DNA of 64,000 nt from Sphingopyxis sp. 2PD (lineage in GTDB: Bacteria > Pseudomonadota > Alphaproteobacteria > Sphingomonadales > Sphingomonadaceae). Location: NCBI RefSeq assembly GCF_005503695.1, contig NZ_SCMU01000014.1, forward strand, positions 1 through 64,000, written 5' to 3'. The notes beneath the pieces are model-generated. The model saw nothing but the letters and a program-made list of their open reading frames with translations, was not told the origin of the DNA and did no database searches. Positions 26,948-36,628 of this stretch are shown piece after piece (position 1 is the first letter of the stretch; each line of letters opens with the position of its first letter). Made by a program: the position numbers and the translations under genes.

Positions 26948-27217
26948 TCACTTACGAAGACCCAGCTTCGCGATCAGCGCCTGATAGCGGGCCTCGTCCT
27001 TCTTCTTCAGATAGTCGAGGAGGCTGCGGCGCTTGTTGACCATCATCAAAAGGCCGCGGCGGCTGTGGTTGTCCTTGTGATGCGCCTTGAAGTGGGCGGT
27101 CAGCGTGTTGATGCGGTCGGTCAGGATTGCGACCTGCACTTCCGGCGAACCGGTATCGCCCTTTGCGCGGGCATTGTCGTTGATGACTTCGGTTTTGCGC
27201 TCGGCGGTAATCGACAT
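26948..27217 (-). CDS. rpsO: 30S ribosomal protein S15
   Basis: An 89-residue S15. The conserved core [16 protein letters not shown] and the [21 protein letters not shown] segment are intact, and length is standard. It binds 16S rRNA in the platform of the small subunit. truB is 26 bp upstream on the same strand. Confidence 0.98.
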   Translation of the reverse strand: MSITAERKTEVINDNARAKGDTGSPEVQVAILTDRINTLTAHFKAHHKDNHSRRGLLMMVNKRRSLLDYLKKKDEARYQALIAKLGLRK

Positions 27218-27243
27218 ATTCGTTTTTCCTCGAACATCCTTGT

Positions 27244-28263
27244 TTACAGATTGAAGCCCCGGACGACCTTCAGCGTTCCCGCCAAAGCCTCAATCAGGGC
27301 GATCGGACGATCTTGATCGTCCCGTCCCCAATAGAGCCCGTCATCCGTAGCTACCCCGGTCCAGACACGACCCTGACGGATCGCCCCTGCCGCTTCCGGG
27401 GAAAGGTTCAGAGCCGGGATGTCGACCAGCCCTGCCTCGAGCGGCAGAAATATCTCTGATTGCGCGGCCCCTTGGCCGAACGCGTTCAATTTGTCCAGCG
27501 AAATCGCCTGTGACAGGTCGAACGGCCCGGCTTTGGTGCGGCGAAGCATCGTGACATGCCCGACGGTGCCGACGGCGCGCGCGATGTCGCGGGCAAGGCT
27601 GCGGATATAGGTGCCCTTGGAGACGTGAGCGATAAGGGTGATGGATTCGAGATCCTCCCCGGAACGGGGAGGGGGACCATGCGAAGCATGGTGGAGGGGG
27701 CTGGCGGCCTCAGCCGACGTCTCAGACCGCCAGCCCCCTCCGTCAGCGCTTCGCGCTGCCGCCTCCCCACAAGTGGGGAGGATTTGGAGCGAATGCACCG
27801 TCACCCCCCGCGCCTTCATCTCGACTTCTTCACCCTTGCGCGCGCGATCATAAGCCCGTTCGCCGTCGATCTTGATCGCCGAGTAAGCCGGCGGCACCTG
27901 CTCGATCGGCCCGGTGAAGCGCGGCAGCACCGCCTCCGCTTCCGCCAGTGTCGGTCGCACATCGTTTACCGCGACCACTTCGCCCTCGGCATCGAGTCCC
28001 GCGGTCTCGGTCCCGAACTTGACGGTAAATTCATAGACTTTGCTGGCGTCGAGCATCCGCCCGCACAGCTTCGTCGCCTCGCCGAGCGCGATCGGCAGCA
28101 CCCCCGTCGCCAGCGGGTCGAGCGTGCCGCCATGGCCGACCTTCACCTTGCCGAGGCCCGCCTCGCGGCACACGCGCTTCACCGCGCCGACCGCCTGCGT
28201 CGAGCCAAGTCCCAGCGGTTTGTCGAGGATGATCCAGCCGTTCAAGCGCGCCCGCTCGCCCAT
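27244..28263 (-). CDS. truB: tRNA pseudouridine(55) synthase TruB with palindromic insert
   Basis: A 339-residue TruB. The catalytic Asp is in [10 protein letters not shown], and the [14 protein letters not shown] motif is intact. Between SLQIL and LIAHVSKG the protein contains about 42 extra residues (roughly 163-205) rich in Gly, Ala, Ser and Pro that have no counterpart in usual TruB of about 300 residues. They are encoded exactly by the REP-like element at 27652-27783, which keeps the frame open. The site is a surface loop just before a core strand, so activity may persist. The start overlaps the end of the GNAT gene by 22 bp. Confidence 0.93.
   Translation of the reverse strand: MGERARLNGWIILDKPLGLGSTQAVGAVKRVCREAGLGKVKVGHGGTLDPLATGVLPIALGEATKLCGRMLDASKVYEFTVKFGTETAGLDAEGEVVAVNDVRPTLAEAEAVLPRFTGPIEQVPPAYSAIKIDGERAYDRARKGEEVEMKARGVTVHSLQILPTCGEAAARSADGGGWRSETSAEAASPLHHASHGPPPRSGEDLESITLIAHVSKGTYIRSLARDIARAVGTVGHVTMLRRTKAGPFDLSQAISLDKLNAFGQGAAQSEIFLPLEAGLVDIPALNLSPEAAGAIRQGRVWTGVATDDGLYWGRDDQDRPIALIEALAGTLKVVRGFNL
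27652..27783. repeat. Composite palindromic element inserted in truB
   Basis: The element has near mirror symmetry with five hairpins: CCTCCCC/GGGGAGG at the left, CCATGC/GCATGG, a central 15-bp stem (GGAGGGGGCTGGCGG with its complement), CAGCGC/GCGCTG, and CCTCCCC/GGGGAGG at the right. Length is a multiple of three with no stop codon in the truB frame. The architecture matches the intergenic repeats elsewhere in the window. Confidence 0.9.
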
Positions 28264-28790
28264 TCGTCGGCCAGCAGCGACCACAGCGCGGTGTCGCGGA
28301 CATGGCCGGTCCAGGTGATCCGTTCCGACCGCAGCGTCGCCTCCTTGGTACAGCCGAGCTTCGCGACCGCGGCCTGACTGCGCTTATTGCGCTCATCGAT
28401 GCGAAATTCGATGCGGCGGATACCGGCGGCAAAGGCGTGGTCGATCATCAGCCGCTTCAGGCGCCCGTTGAAGCCGGTACCGCGCGCATTGGGATGGAGA
28501 TAGCTGTTGCCGATCTCCACCGTCTCGGCCGACCAGTCGGGACGCAGCCACGCGGTCATCCCGACCAGCGTGTCGCCGTCGAAAATCGCATAGGGCATCC
28601 GCCCGCCGCCACCGACCAGCGCGTCAAAACTCCGATCGAAATGTTCCCCGCCAAAGCTGGAGGAATAGATCGCCCAGATGTCGTCGTCGGCAGCGCATAC
28701 CGCGCGCAGCGCCTCGCGATGCGCCTCGGCCAATTTGACGAGCCGCAAATCCCCGTCGGCCAATTCGACATACAGGCGATCGCGGATCAT
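28242..28790 (-). CDS. GNAT family N-acetyltransferase
   Basis: A 182-residue acetyltransferase of the RimJ/RimL-like GNAT group (YLHPNARGTGFNGRLKRLMIDHA is the acetyl-CoA-binding region, and RSQAAVAKLGCTKEATLRSE the usual C-terminal part). The start ATG overlaps the stop of the M20 peptidase gene (ATGA). Substrate unknown. Confidence 0.88.
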   Translation of the reverse strand: MIRDRLYVELADGDLRLVKLAEAHREALRAVCAADDDIWAIYSSSFGGEHFDRSFDALVGGGGRMPYAIFDGDTLVGMTAWLRPDWSAETVEIGNSYLHPNARGTGFNGRLKRLMIDHAFAAGIRRIEFRIDERNKRSQAAVAKLGCTKEATLRSERITWTGHVRDTALWSLLADEWASGRA

Positions 28791-30061
28791 TGGGCGCCCG
28801 CGCTCGCGAGCAGGATGGCGAGCCCCACCGACGCGCCGTGCACGCTCTTGGTCTTCTCGACATCGATCCACTCGTCCAGCGCATGCGCGCGTCCGCCCTC
28901 GCCGCCCGACCCGATCGTCACCGCCGGAATCCCCAGGCTCATCGGCAGGTTGGCATCGGTCGATGAAAAGGCGGCTCGGGGGGTCAGGCCCAGCGCGCGA
29001 ATGATCGCATTGGCATTGCGGACAATCGGCTGCGTCGCCGCGGTTTCGCCCGCCGGTCGGTCGCCGATCGGTTTGATATCGGCGGTGATCGCGCCCTCCT
29101 TGACCGATCGCGCCGCATTTTCGGTTTCGACACCCTTTTTGACAACCGCGAGGAAGGCTTGCTCCAGCTTGGCAAGCTCGCCCGGATCTTCGGACCGCAT
29201 GTCGAATTCGATAAAGACCTCGTTGGGGATCGAATTGACCGATGTGCCGCCGCCGGTGACGCTCGCCGCATAGGTCGTCTTGGGCTTCGCAGGGACCGGG
29301 ATCTTATAGAAATCGACGATCGTCTGGCTCATCGCGGCCATCGGGTTGACCAGCCCGAACGCGCTGAAGCTATGCCCGCCCGGCCCTTTATAGGTGACAC
29401 GATAGCGCTTCGACCCGACGCCGCCGGTGACGATGCGCGACGGATCGATCCCGTCCATCGAGACAAAGGTCTTCACCCGATCCTTATATTTGCCTTTGGT
29501 CAGCAGATAGCGAACCCCGCGCAGATCGCCCGGCCCTTCCTCGCCGACATTGCCGACAAAGATGATGTCCTGCTTCACCCGGACGCCGCTTTCCTTCATC
29601 GCGCGCGCATAGGCGAGCAACACCGCCAGGCCGCGCGTGTCGTCGCCGACCCCGGGGGCATGAAGGCGCGTGCCTTCGCGGCGCACCTTGACCGGCGTGC
29701 CTTCGGGAAACACCGTGTCGAGATGCGCGGCGATCATCACCGCCGGACCGCCTGCAGGGCCGGTGCCGCGATAGACGCCCATCGCATTGCCTTCCGCATC
29801 GATTTCGACATCTGCCAGCCCGGCCTCGATCAACATGTCACGATAGGCAGCGGCGCGGGCGGCCTCCTTGAACGGCGGCGCCGGAATTTCGGTCAGCTTG
29901 ATGATTTCATCGACCATCCGGTCGTGATCGCGATCGAGGATCCGGACCGCCGACAAATAGCCCTTGGTCTTGAGCACCGCTTCGGGCTTCGGCTGCGATG
30001 CGACCTGGACGGGCGCGGCGGCCAGCAGGGCAGCGGCAGTCAGCAACAGCATGTTACGCAT
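28787..30061 (-). CDS. Secreted M20 family metallopeptidase
   Basis: A 424-residue zinc peptidase (tripeptidase/CPG2-like) with an N-terminal signal peptide (MRNMLLLTAAALLAAAPVQ). The metal motifs are AAHLDTVFPEG, GVGDDTRG and GEEGPGD. A dimerisation domain lies around residues 215-330. Cleaves peptides or N-acyl amino acids in the periplasm; the substrate is not clear. Stop overlaps the start of the GNAT gene. Confidence 0.92.
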   Translation of the reverse strand: MRNMLLLTAAALLAAAPVQVASQPKPEAVLKTKGYLSAVRILDRDHDRMVDEIIKLTEIPAPPFKEAARAAAYRDMLIEAGLADVEIDAEGNAMGVYRGTGPAGGPAVMIAAHLDTVFPEGTPVKVRREGTRLHAPGVGDDTRGLAVLLAYARAMKESGVRVKQDIIFVGNVGEEGPGDLRGVRYLLTKGKYKDRVKTFVSMDGIDPSRIVTGGVGSKRYRVTYKGPGGHSFSAFGLVNPMAAMSQTIVDFYKIPVPAKPKTTYAASVTGGGTSVNSIPNEVFIEFDMRSEDPGELAKLEQAFLAVVKKGVETENAARSVKEGAITADIKPIGDRPAGETAATQPIVRNANAIIRALGLTPRAAFSSTDANLPMSLGIPAVTIGSGGEGGRAHALDEWIDVEKTKSVHGASVGLAILLASAGAQ

Positions 30062-30105
30062 GAAAATCCTTTCAAGATAACCAAATTTCTGGCGTGGGCC
30101 GGGGA

Positions 30106-30708
30106 TCAGGCGGGCATCCCGGTGGCCGCAGCTTCGCGCCGCTTCGCCATAAAATGCCGCCGACACATCGCCACATAACGGTCGTTGCCGCCAATCTCTG
30201 TCTGCGCGCCCTCGACCACCGCACGGCCATTTTCGTCCACGCGCAGGTTCATCGTCGCCTTGCGCCCACATTCGCACACTGCCTTCAATTCGACGAGCGC
30301 GTCGGCGATGCCGAGCAGCGCCGCCGAACCCGGGAACAGCTCGGCCGAAAAATCGGTACGCAGTCCATAGCAGAGCACCGGAATGCCGCTTTCGTCGGCA
30401 AGCCGCGCCAGTTCCAGCACCTGCGCCCGGGTCAGAAACTGCGCCTCGTCGACCAGCACGCAGGCGAGCGGGCGCTGCGCATGTTCGGCGTTCACCGCCG
30501 CCCACAGGTCGCTGTCGGGATCGAACTTATGTGCCTCGGCCATCAACCCGATGCGGCTCGTCACCTGCCCCACGCCATAACGGTCGTCGAGCGCCGCAGT
30601 CCACAGCATCGTCTGCATGCCGCGCTCGCGATAGTTGAAATCCGCCTGCAACAGCGTGGTCGATTTGCCCGCATTCATGCTGGCATAATAGAAATAGAGC
30701 TTGGCCAT
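30106..30708 (-). CDS. tdk: Thymidine kinase
   Basis: A 200-residue type II thymidine kinase. P-loop SMNAGKST at residues 10-17, the DEAQF motif near 89, zinc ligands in CECG and in CRRH near the C-terminus. Phosphorylates thymidine in the salvage pathway. Upstream, 45 bp from the M20 peptidase gene. Confidence 0.96.
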   Translation of the reverse strand: MAKLYFYYASMNAGKSTTLLQADFNYRERGMQTMLWTAALDDRYGVGQVTSRIGLMAEAHKFDPDSDLWAAVNAEHAQRPLACVLVDEAQFLTRAQVLELARLADESGIPVLCYGLRTDFSAELFPGSAALLGIADALVELKAVCECGRKATMNLRVDENGRAVVEGAQTEIGGNDRYVAMCRRHFMAKRREAAATGMPA

Positions 30709-30756
30709 GAGGTGCTGCTAGCCTCTCCCCTTGGGAGAGGCAATCGCCCCCCTCTT

Positions 30757-30833
30757 CGTCATCCCGGCGAAGGCCGGGACCTCGCCCTCTCGCCACGACG
30801 CGGCGGCGAGATCCCGGCCTTCGCCGGGATGAC
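30757..30833. repeat. REP-like palindrome (CGTCATCCCGGCGAAGGCCGGGA)
   Basis: CGTCATCCCGGCGAAGGCCGGGAC and its reverse complement GATCCCGGCCTTCGCCGGGATGACG face each other across about 25 bp. A small CTCTCCCC/GGGAGAG hairpin is just upstream at about 30723. This is a very common alphaproteobacterial intergenic repeat. Confidence 0.85.
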
Positions 30834-30925
30834 GATTTCCTGGAAGGCTGGATCGCTTGACTCACCCCCACCCCACTTTCATGCTGCGCACCAAAGACGC
30901 AGCATAAACAGTGGGGAGAGCTGCC

Positions 30926-32344
30926 ATGCGGTTGATGCCGGTGACCGACGCGATGTTCCTCGTCGCCGAAACGCGCGAGACGCCGATGCATGTCGGCGGG
31001 GTCAATCTCTACACCCTGCCCGACAAGGTCGACGAGACCGAATGGCTGAACGAGATGCTCGCCTTGCTCCGCCAGCAGGAAGGGCTGCGGCGGCCATTTT
31101 CCGAAGTCCTGAAGCTCACCCCGCTCGGCCAATATGGCCCGATCCGGCTGGTCCCCGACAAGGACATCGACATGCATTATCATGTCCGCGCCGCCGCGCT
31201 GCCGAAGCCGGGGCGCTATCGCGAGATGTTCGAGCTCGCCTCGCGCCTGCACGGCACCCTGCTCGACCGTACCCGGCCGATGTGGGAAATCACGCTGATC
31301 TCGGGGCTGCCGAACCGCCAGATCGCGACCTATTTCAAGATCCACCATGCGTTCATGGACGGCGCCAGCTCGATGCATTTCACCAATGCAATGCTGAGCA
31401 ACGACAAGAATTACAAACCCACCGCTTCGCCGATGTCGGTCGAAGTCTATGAAGCCTATAAGCGCAAATTCCCGACCGCGAAAAAGGCGCCGACCCCCAG
31501 CATCACCGACCTCAAGGCCATCGGCGCCTTTCTGAAGGAGCAATGGGGCAACAGCGTCGGGGTGACCAAGGCCTTGAACCAATATGCGGCGGCGATGTTC
31601 GGACTGGGCGGCGGCGACCTTGCAACACCGTGGGCGGGCCTGCCGCGCACCAGCTTCAACCGCAACATCACCGGCGCCCGCCGCTTCGTCGCGCAAAGCT
31701 GGTCGCTCGAACGCGTGCGCGCGATGGGCAAGGCGTATGACGGGACAATCAACGATGCCGTGCTCGCCATGTGTTCAGGCGCGATGCGCAAATATCTGCA
31801 ATCGCTGAACGAACTGCCCGACAAGCCCTTGAAGGCAATGGCGCCGGTGTCGATCCGTGCCAAGGACGACATCGATTCGGGCAATTCGGTCGCCGCGGTC
31901 ACTGCCAATCTCGCGACGCATATCGACGATCCCGCCGAGCGCATGCGCACGATCCAGGCTTCGATGAACGCGGCGAAGGCGCAGCTGCGCGAGATGACCG
32001 CGCAGCAGATCCAGATATACACCGCGATCACGCAAATGCCGCAGATGCTGACCGCGCTCACCCGCACCGCCGACCGATTTCCCGCGTACAGCGTCACCAT
32101 CTCGAACGTCCCCGGCCCGCGCGAACAGCTCTATTGGAACGGCGCGCGATTGGACGGCATGTATCCCGCGAGCATCCCGGTCGACGGCATGGCGATGAAC
32201 ATCACCCAGGTCAGCAACAACAAGAATATCGACTTCGGCATCACCGCATGCCGCCGCAGCGTGCCGCACGTCCAGCGACTGATCGACTATCTGGAGGATG
32301 CGCTGGTCGAACTGGAACAAGCGGCGGGGATCAAGGGAAAATAG
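30926..32344 (+). CDS. Wax ester synthase/diacylglycerol acyltransferase (WS/DGAT) family protein
   Basis: A 472-residue acyltransferase with the catalytic motif HHAFMDG (HHxxxDG) near residue 143 and the C-terminal family motif SNVPGPREQLY near 393. Members make wax esters or triacylglycerols from acyl-CoA. The ATG at 30926 follows GGGGAGAG. No other lipid-storage gene adjoins it. Confidence 0.92.
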   Translation: MRLMPVTDAMFLVAETRETPMHVGGVNLYTLPDKVDETEWLNEMLALLRQQEGLRRPFSEVLKLTPLGQYGPIRLVPDKDIDMHYHVRAAALPKPGRYREMFELASRLHGTLLDRTRPMWEITLISGLPNRQIATYFKIHHAFMDGASSMHFTNAMLSNDKNYKPTASPMSVEVYEAYKRKFPTAKKAPTPSITDLKAIGAFLKEQWGNSVGVTKALNQYAAAMFGLGGGDLATPWAGLPRTSFNRNITGARRFVAQSWSLERVRAMGKAYDGTINDAVLAMCSGAMRKYLQSLNELPDKPLKAMAPVSIRAKDDIDSGNSVAAVTANLATHIDDPAERMRTIQASMNAAKAQLREMTAQQIQIYTAITQMPQMLTALTRTADRFPAYSVTISNVPGPREQLYWNGARLDGMYPASIPVDGMAMNITQVSNNKNIDFGITACRRSVPHVQRLIDYLEDALVELEQAAGIKGK

Positions 32345-32432
32345 ATGCCTGCGCCCGGTACATCTTAGCTTTTTACACGCTGGCCGCAGCCGCTTAAATT
32401 GCCCCGCGGTAGCAAGCGAGGGGGGATCCGAT

Positions 32433-33356
32433 ATGCTGGGCAAATTCGATGCGCTGGACCGGCTGGTCCAGCTGCTGCTGCTGATCGCTGCGATCGGCGC
32501 CATCGCCAATGGCGGCTTCATGCTCGTCGATCCGCTCGCCTGGTACGTGTTCATCCCGACCGTCATCACCACCGGGCCACCGAACGCGCATTTCATCCGT
32601 GACATCGGCCTCGCCTATGTCGGGTCGGGACTGATCCTGCTCTACGCCGCCGCGCATCCGATCCTGCGCTGGCGCGCTGCGGTCGTCGGTGGACTATGGC
32701 TGACGCTGCACGGGCTGCTCCACATCTACGAAGTGCTGGCGGGCATTTGCGGTCCCGCCACATTCTGGGCCGACGCGCCGGGGGTTCTGGGCCATCCGTT
32801 GCTCGTCATCGCGGCGCTGGCGATCCTGTTCGCGCGCCAGCGGATCGCCCCCGCGGGCATCCCCGCGCGGCTGTTCGCGCAGGCCGCGGACAAGGCAACC
32901 GGCGGCAACAGCCCCTATCTCCCCGACCTGATCGCCGCGCCCGGCCATGCTGCCGAAAAATTCCAGCATTTCATGCCGGTCACCGCGCACCGCCACGCCG
33001 CGCCCGCCGACGCCTTCCACGCCGCGCGGATCGGCGCGACGCTCGCTGCCGATTGCGGTCCCTGCGCGCTGATCGCTGCCGAAAGCGCGCTCGGCGACAG
33101 TGTCGCGCGCGCCACCGTCAACCGCTTGCTCGCCGGCGACCCGCCCGCCGACCTTGCCGAAGCCTTTGCCTTCGGCGTTGCGATCGGCAGCCACGACCCC
33201 GCCGCCGACGCGCATGGCGCGCAGGTCGAAATGCTCTATGGGCGCACCGTCCGCTTCGAAATGGCGCTCACCGCGGCAACGGTCACCGCCTATCCGGCGC
33301 TGAAGCGCGGACTCGGCTTCGCGAACAGCTGCGCGCTCCACAAGCTGGAGGTTTGA
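32433..33356 (+). CDS. Four-helix membrane domain fused to AhpD-like (carboxymuconolactone decarboxylase-like) domain
   Basis: A 307-residue protein. Residues about 10-155 hold four hydrophobic helices with a conserved-looking GPPNAHFIRDIGLAYVGSG loop. The C-terminal part (about 170-307) contains ADCGPCALIAAESALG, a CxxC in a context like AhpD/CMD peroxidase-type helices, plus LYGRTVRFE. A membrane-anchored peroxidase or thiol protein is possible, but no function is established. Start ATG at 32433 follows a GAGGGGGG ribosome binding site. Confidence 0.7.
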   Translation: MLGKFDALDRLVQLLLLIAAIGAIANGGFMLVDPLAWYVFIPTVITTGPPNAHFIRDIGLAYVGSGLILLYAAAHPILRWRAAVVGGLWLTLHGLLHIYEVLAGICGPATFWADAPGVLGHPLLVIAALAILFARQRIAPAGIPARLFAQAADKATGGNSPYLPDLIAAPGHAAEKFQHFMPVTAHRHAAPADAFHAARIGATLAADCGPCALIAAESALGDSVARATVNRLLAGDPPADLAEAFAFGVAIGSHDPAADAHGAQVEMLYGRTVRFEMALTAATVTAYPALKRGLGFANSCALHKLEV

Positions 33357-33387
33357 CAGCGACGGCGGCGCGCGACACAGGGCGGAC

Positions 33388-33867
33388 ATGACCCTCGCGA
33401 TCCGCTCCGCCACGCCCGCCGACCTGCCGCTGATCGCGCAGTTCATCCGCGACCTTGCCGACTATGAAAAGCTCGCGCACGAGGTTCGCTTTGACGAGGC
33501 AAAGCTTGGCGCCAAGCTGTTCGGCCCGCGCCCTTATGCCGAGGTGCTGATCGGCGAGATCGACGGCGAAGCGCAGGGCTTCGCGCTCTTCTTCCACAAT
33601 TTCTCGACCTTCGAAGGGCGCCCCGGCATCTATCTCGAGGATCTCTTCGTCCGCCCGACCGCGCGCGGATCGGGGCTCGGCAAGGCGCTGCTCGCGCATC
33701 TGGCCGAGCTGTGCGTGACCCGCGACTGCGCGCGGCTCGAATGGAGCGTGCTCGACTGGAACGCGCCCGCGATCGGCTTTTACCAGAGCCTCGGCGCCAG
33801 GCTGATGGACGAATGGACCGTCATGCGCGTCGATGGCGACGCACTGACGAAACTCGCCGCGTCCTAG
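33388..33867 (+). CDS. GNAT family N-acetyltransferase
   Basis: A 159-residue GNAT of the spermidine/diamine acetyltransferase-like type: YEKLAHEVRF, FFHNFSTFEGRPGIYLEDLFV and the acetyl-CoA loop RGSGLGKALLAHL. Substrate probably a small amine or amino acid; not certain. 31 bp downstream of the AhpD-like gene. Confidence 0.9.
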   Translation: MTLAIRSATPADLPLIAQFIRDLADYEKLAHEVRFDEAKLGAKLFGPRPYAEVLIGEIDGEAQGFALFFHNFSTFEGRPGIYLEDLFVRPTARGSGLGKALLAHLAELCVTRDCARLEWSVLDWNAPAIGFYQSLGARLMDEWTVMRVDGDALTKLAAS

Positions 33868-33908
33868 CGACCCGTCATCCCGGATAAGGTCGTAATGACA
33901 ATGGAGAG

Positions 33909-35018
33909 CTAGCGGGCCGCCCTTGGCCGCCGCCGTTCCATCGGCGCTTTCGGCAGGTGCAGGTCCGACAATCGCTTCGCCTCGCCCGCCGCGACCCCCA
34001 GGTCGGTCAGCACGCGCACCAGCGCATCCGCCGGGGCCACCGCGACATCGGGCGCGACGCCATCGCCTTCCCAATCCTTGCCGGTGACGGGGTCATAGGT
34101 TCGCCCGACCGGGATGAACGCTTGGAACCCGCCGCCCAGCTCCTCGCCATAGCCGAAATGATTGGCGCCGCCGGTGGCGCTGCCGACCAGCGTGCCGCGC
34201 CCCGTATGCTTCATCGCCAGCGCAAAATGTTCGGCCGCCGACCCACTCGCGCCCGACGTCAGGACAAAGATTTTTGCATCATGCAGTCGCTTGTCGCCAT
34301 TGGGCGTTGCCCAATGCTCGCGCGCCACCATGCCCGGATCGCCGCCGACTTGGCGCAGCGTCGGAACACCCGCGATCGGCGAGCCGCCCGCCGCATCGAC
34401 CGAGGCGCGTGTCGCCATCGTCACCAGCCGCGTCGGCTTGTCGAACAGCCACGGGAAAATGACGTCCATCTGGTCGAGACCGCCGCCGCGATGGGTGCGG
34501 ATGTCAAAGATGATCGCTTGGGCGTCGGCGTGATCGGCCATGAACTTGGCCGCCTGCGCGGTCACCGCCGCGTCCATCGGAAACAGGTTGAAGCGGATAT
34601 AGGCGATCCCCGGTGCGATCCACCCGGGCTGCTCGACGGGGGGCAGGCTCACCGGCGCCGCGCGCGGCGGGCCGCTCCCCGCTGGCGGCGCGACGGGCGT
34701 GCTGCCTTCGGGCGAGCGGACGCGCAAATGGCCATCGGGCGACACCCCATTGACCGTCGCATCGAGCGCTTTCGCCAGCGCGTCGCCCGACAGCGGTGCA
34801 TAGCGGCCCGACGCCATGGCGGCGCGGATCGCCGCCGCATAGCGTTTGCCGGTGTCGGGATAGACATAATCGCGTTCAAGCAACGCCGCATATTTTTCCG
34901 CGATGGCGTTGGCGCCCGCTTCGTCCGCCGCTTGAGCCGGTGCTGCCAGCATCACCGGCGCCAACGCGGCACCGGTCGCCAGCAGCAAGGCGGTGACAAT
35001 ATGCGTCGTCCGAATCAT
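33909..35018 (-). CDS. Secreted S41 family peptidase
   Basis: A 369-residue C-terminal-processing-protease-type peptidase with signal peptide (ALLLATGAALAPVMLAAPAQAA). The S41 core is visible as IIFDIRTHRGGGLDQM and SGASGSAAEHFALAMKHTGRGTLVG, where the Ser of the SGASGSA segment is the likely nucleophile. It lacks a PDZ domain, like the tricorn/IRBP subgroup. GGGAGAGC ribosome binding site before the ATG. Confidence 0.87.
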   Translation of the reverse strand: MIRTTHIVTALLLATGAALAPVMLAAPAQAADEAGANAIAEKYAALLERDYVYPDTGKRYAAAIRAAMASGRYAPLSGDALAKALDATVNGVSPDGHLRVRSPEGSTPVAPPAGSGPPRAAPVSLPPVEQPGWIAPGIAYIRFNLFPMDAAVTAQAAKFMADHADAQAIIFDIRTHRGGGLDQMDVIFPWLFDKPTRLVTMATRASVDAAGGSPIAGVPTLRQVGGDPGMVAREHWATPNGDKRLHDAKIFVLTSGASGSAAEHFALAMKHTGRGTLVGSATGGANHFGYGEELGGGFQAFIPVGRTYDPVTGKDWEGDGVAPDVAVAPADALVRVLTDLGVAAGEAKRLSDLHLPKAPMERRRPRAAR

Positions 35019-35104
35019 TATCGCTCTCCCGTTCAGCGTAGACCGATCGGCAGTGTATCGTACCAGCAATACAGATCAACTACATTTGTAGTCGATAGTC
35101 CAAA

Positions 35105-35302
35105 TCAACGCTTGCGCGCAAACCAGACCAGAAAGATGCCGACCACCGCGAGAACCACCCCGTTGCGCGTCCACGTCGTGTCGCCGAGCATGAAGCTGCT
35201 CGCCGGCCAGCGCACGATGTCGAGCCCCTGCAACGCCCACAGCCCGCCGACCAGGATCATCGCGACCCCCAGAATCGCGAAAACGCCCTTCAATGCACCC
35301 AT
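35105..35302 (-). CDS. Small membrane protein
   Basis: 65 residues with two hydrophobic helices (about 5-25 and 47-62) and a basic C-terminus (FARKR). Similar short proteins of unknown function occur widely in sphingomonads. It follows the acyltransferase gene by 12 bp on the same strand, so the two are probably one operon. Confidence 0.75.
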   Translation of the reverse strand: MGALKGVFAILGVAMILVGGLWALQGLDIVRWPASSFMLGDTTWTRNGVVLAVVGIFLVWFARKR

Positions 35303-35314
35303 GATGACTTCCCC

Positions 35315-36448
35315 CTAAATGCGCTGCAGTCCGATCAGCGGCCGCAGCCAGCCGATGCTGCGCCCGATCCAATAGAAAAGCCAGCATCCCGTCACCGTCG
35401 CCGCGAGCAGAATCAGGAAGGACGGCAGCGCCGCGACCCCGGCGCGGAGCAGATACCAGCCGACAACGACGATGATCGTCTGGTGGATGATGTAAAAGGG
35501 AAAGACCGCCTCGGCCAGCATCGCGCGCCGCACATGGTCGCGGTTCCAATATCGGTCGGCGATCCCCAGCAGCGCAATGATCGTCGCCCACCCCTGCACT
35601 TGCCGCGCCAGATGATAGAGCAGGATCGCCCAGCCGGGGGCGCGGATGTCGCCGGGCCAGGCCCATTCAATCCAGGCAATAGGCGCAAAGGCGAGCACCG
35701 CCAGCACCGCGGCAAGTTTCCAGACCCGCGCCACCGCCTCGAACAATATGGGCCGAACGCGCAGCAGCCAGCCGATCGTGAACGCGACCAGATAGTGGAG
35801 ATGCGACGGCCCGTCGTCGAACAGCGCATGCGTCTCGTCATGATCGGGAAAGGCCAAATAGATCGCGATCCACAGCAGCATCGGGACGATGAGCAGACCC
35901 CATCCGCGCAACCACCGCGCCGCGCCGTCCGACATCCGCGCTCGGGCCGATGCAGGGACAACCGCAATCACCAGCGCCGCAAGCATCGTGTAAACCCACA
36001 GATACACGACAAACCACAGATGCTGCCAGGTCGGCAGCGCGATGCCGTCGATGAACTGGAAACCGAAATAATCATATAGCCAGAAATGCAGGAAGCCATG
36101 TGGGTAGCCATGCTGCCCCGCCAGATCGATCCACGGCTGCGGCGGGATGATGACGATCACCGCAAAGATCAGCGGGATCAGCAACCGCGCGCTGCGCGAC
36201 CGCGCGAACGCGCCGCTGCCGCCCAGCTTGGCGAACAGCGCGGCGCTCGCGTAGCCGGACACAAGGAACAGCAACGCCAAGCGCCAGCCGTTCGTCGCGA
36301 GCATCGGAATGGTGACCCAATCGAGCGGCTCGGCGATTTTGACGTGCCAGCCCCACGGCACGAAATACATGCCGATATGATAGAGGATCAGCAGCGCGAA
36401 CGCCCCGATGCGGAGCCAGTCCATGCCGAAATGGCGTTGCGTGGTCAT
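35315..36448 (-). CDS. Acyltransferase family integral membrane protein (OpgC/acyltransferase-3 type)
   Basis: A 377-residue protein with about ten hydrophobic helices. It opens with MDWLRIGAFALLILYHIGMYF, the usual position of the catalytic His in acyltransferase-3 proteins. A GGAAGGGC ribosome binding site precedes the ATG at 36448. Such proteins transfer acyl groups to envelope carbohydrates; acceptor unknown. Confidence 0.88.
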   Translation of the reverse strand: MTTQRHFGMDWLRIGAFALLILYHIGMYFVPWGWHVKIAEPLDWVTIPMLATNGWRLALLFLVSGYASAALFAKLGGSGAFARSRSARLLIPLIFAVIVIIPPQPWIDLAGQHGYPHGFLHFWLYDYFGFQFIDGIALPTWQHLWFVVYLWVYTMLAALVIAVVPASARARMSDGAARWLRGWGLLIVPMLLWIAIYLAFPDHDETHALFDDGPSHLHYLVAFTIGWLLRVRPILFEAVARVWKLAAVLAVLAFAPIAWIEWAWPGDIRAPGWAILLYHLARQVQGWATIIALLGIADRYWNRDHVRRAMLAEAVFPFYIIHQTIIVVVGWYLLRAGVAALPSFLILLAATVTGCWLFYWIGRSIGWLRPLIGLQRI

Positions 36449-36466
36449 ATGCCCTTCCCGAGCCAT

Positions 36467-36620
36467 CCCCTCCCGCAAGCGGGAGGGGCAACGAGGCTTG
36501 CCAGCTTGCTGGCTAGCCGCAGTGGGGTGGGCTGGCAACGCCGCGCCATATGCCCACCCCGCTGCGACTAGCGCCTGCTACGCAGGCCCAAGTCTCGCTG
36601 CCCCTCCCGTAAACGGGAAG
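36467..36620. repeat. Composite REP-like palindrome
   Basis: Left unit: hairpin CCCCTCCCGCAAGCGGGAGGGG then CAACGAGGCTTGC and GCAGTGGGGTGGGC. Right unit is the inverted form: GCCCACCCCGCTGC, then CAGGCCCAAGTCTCGCTG and CCCCTCCCGTAAACGGGAAGGG. It fills the gap between the carboxyltransferase and acyltransferase genes. Confidence 0.85.
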
Positions 36621-36628
36621 GGAAGTCG

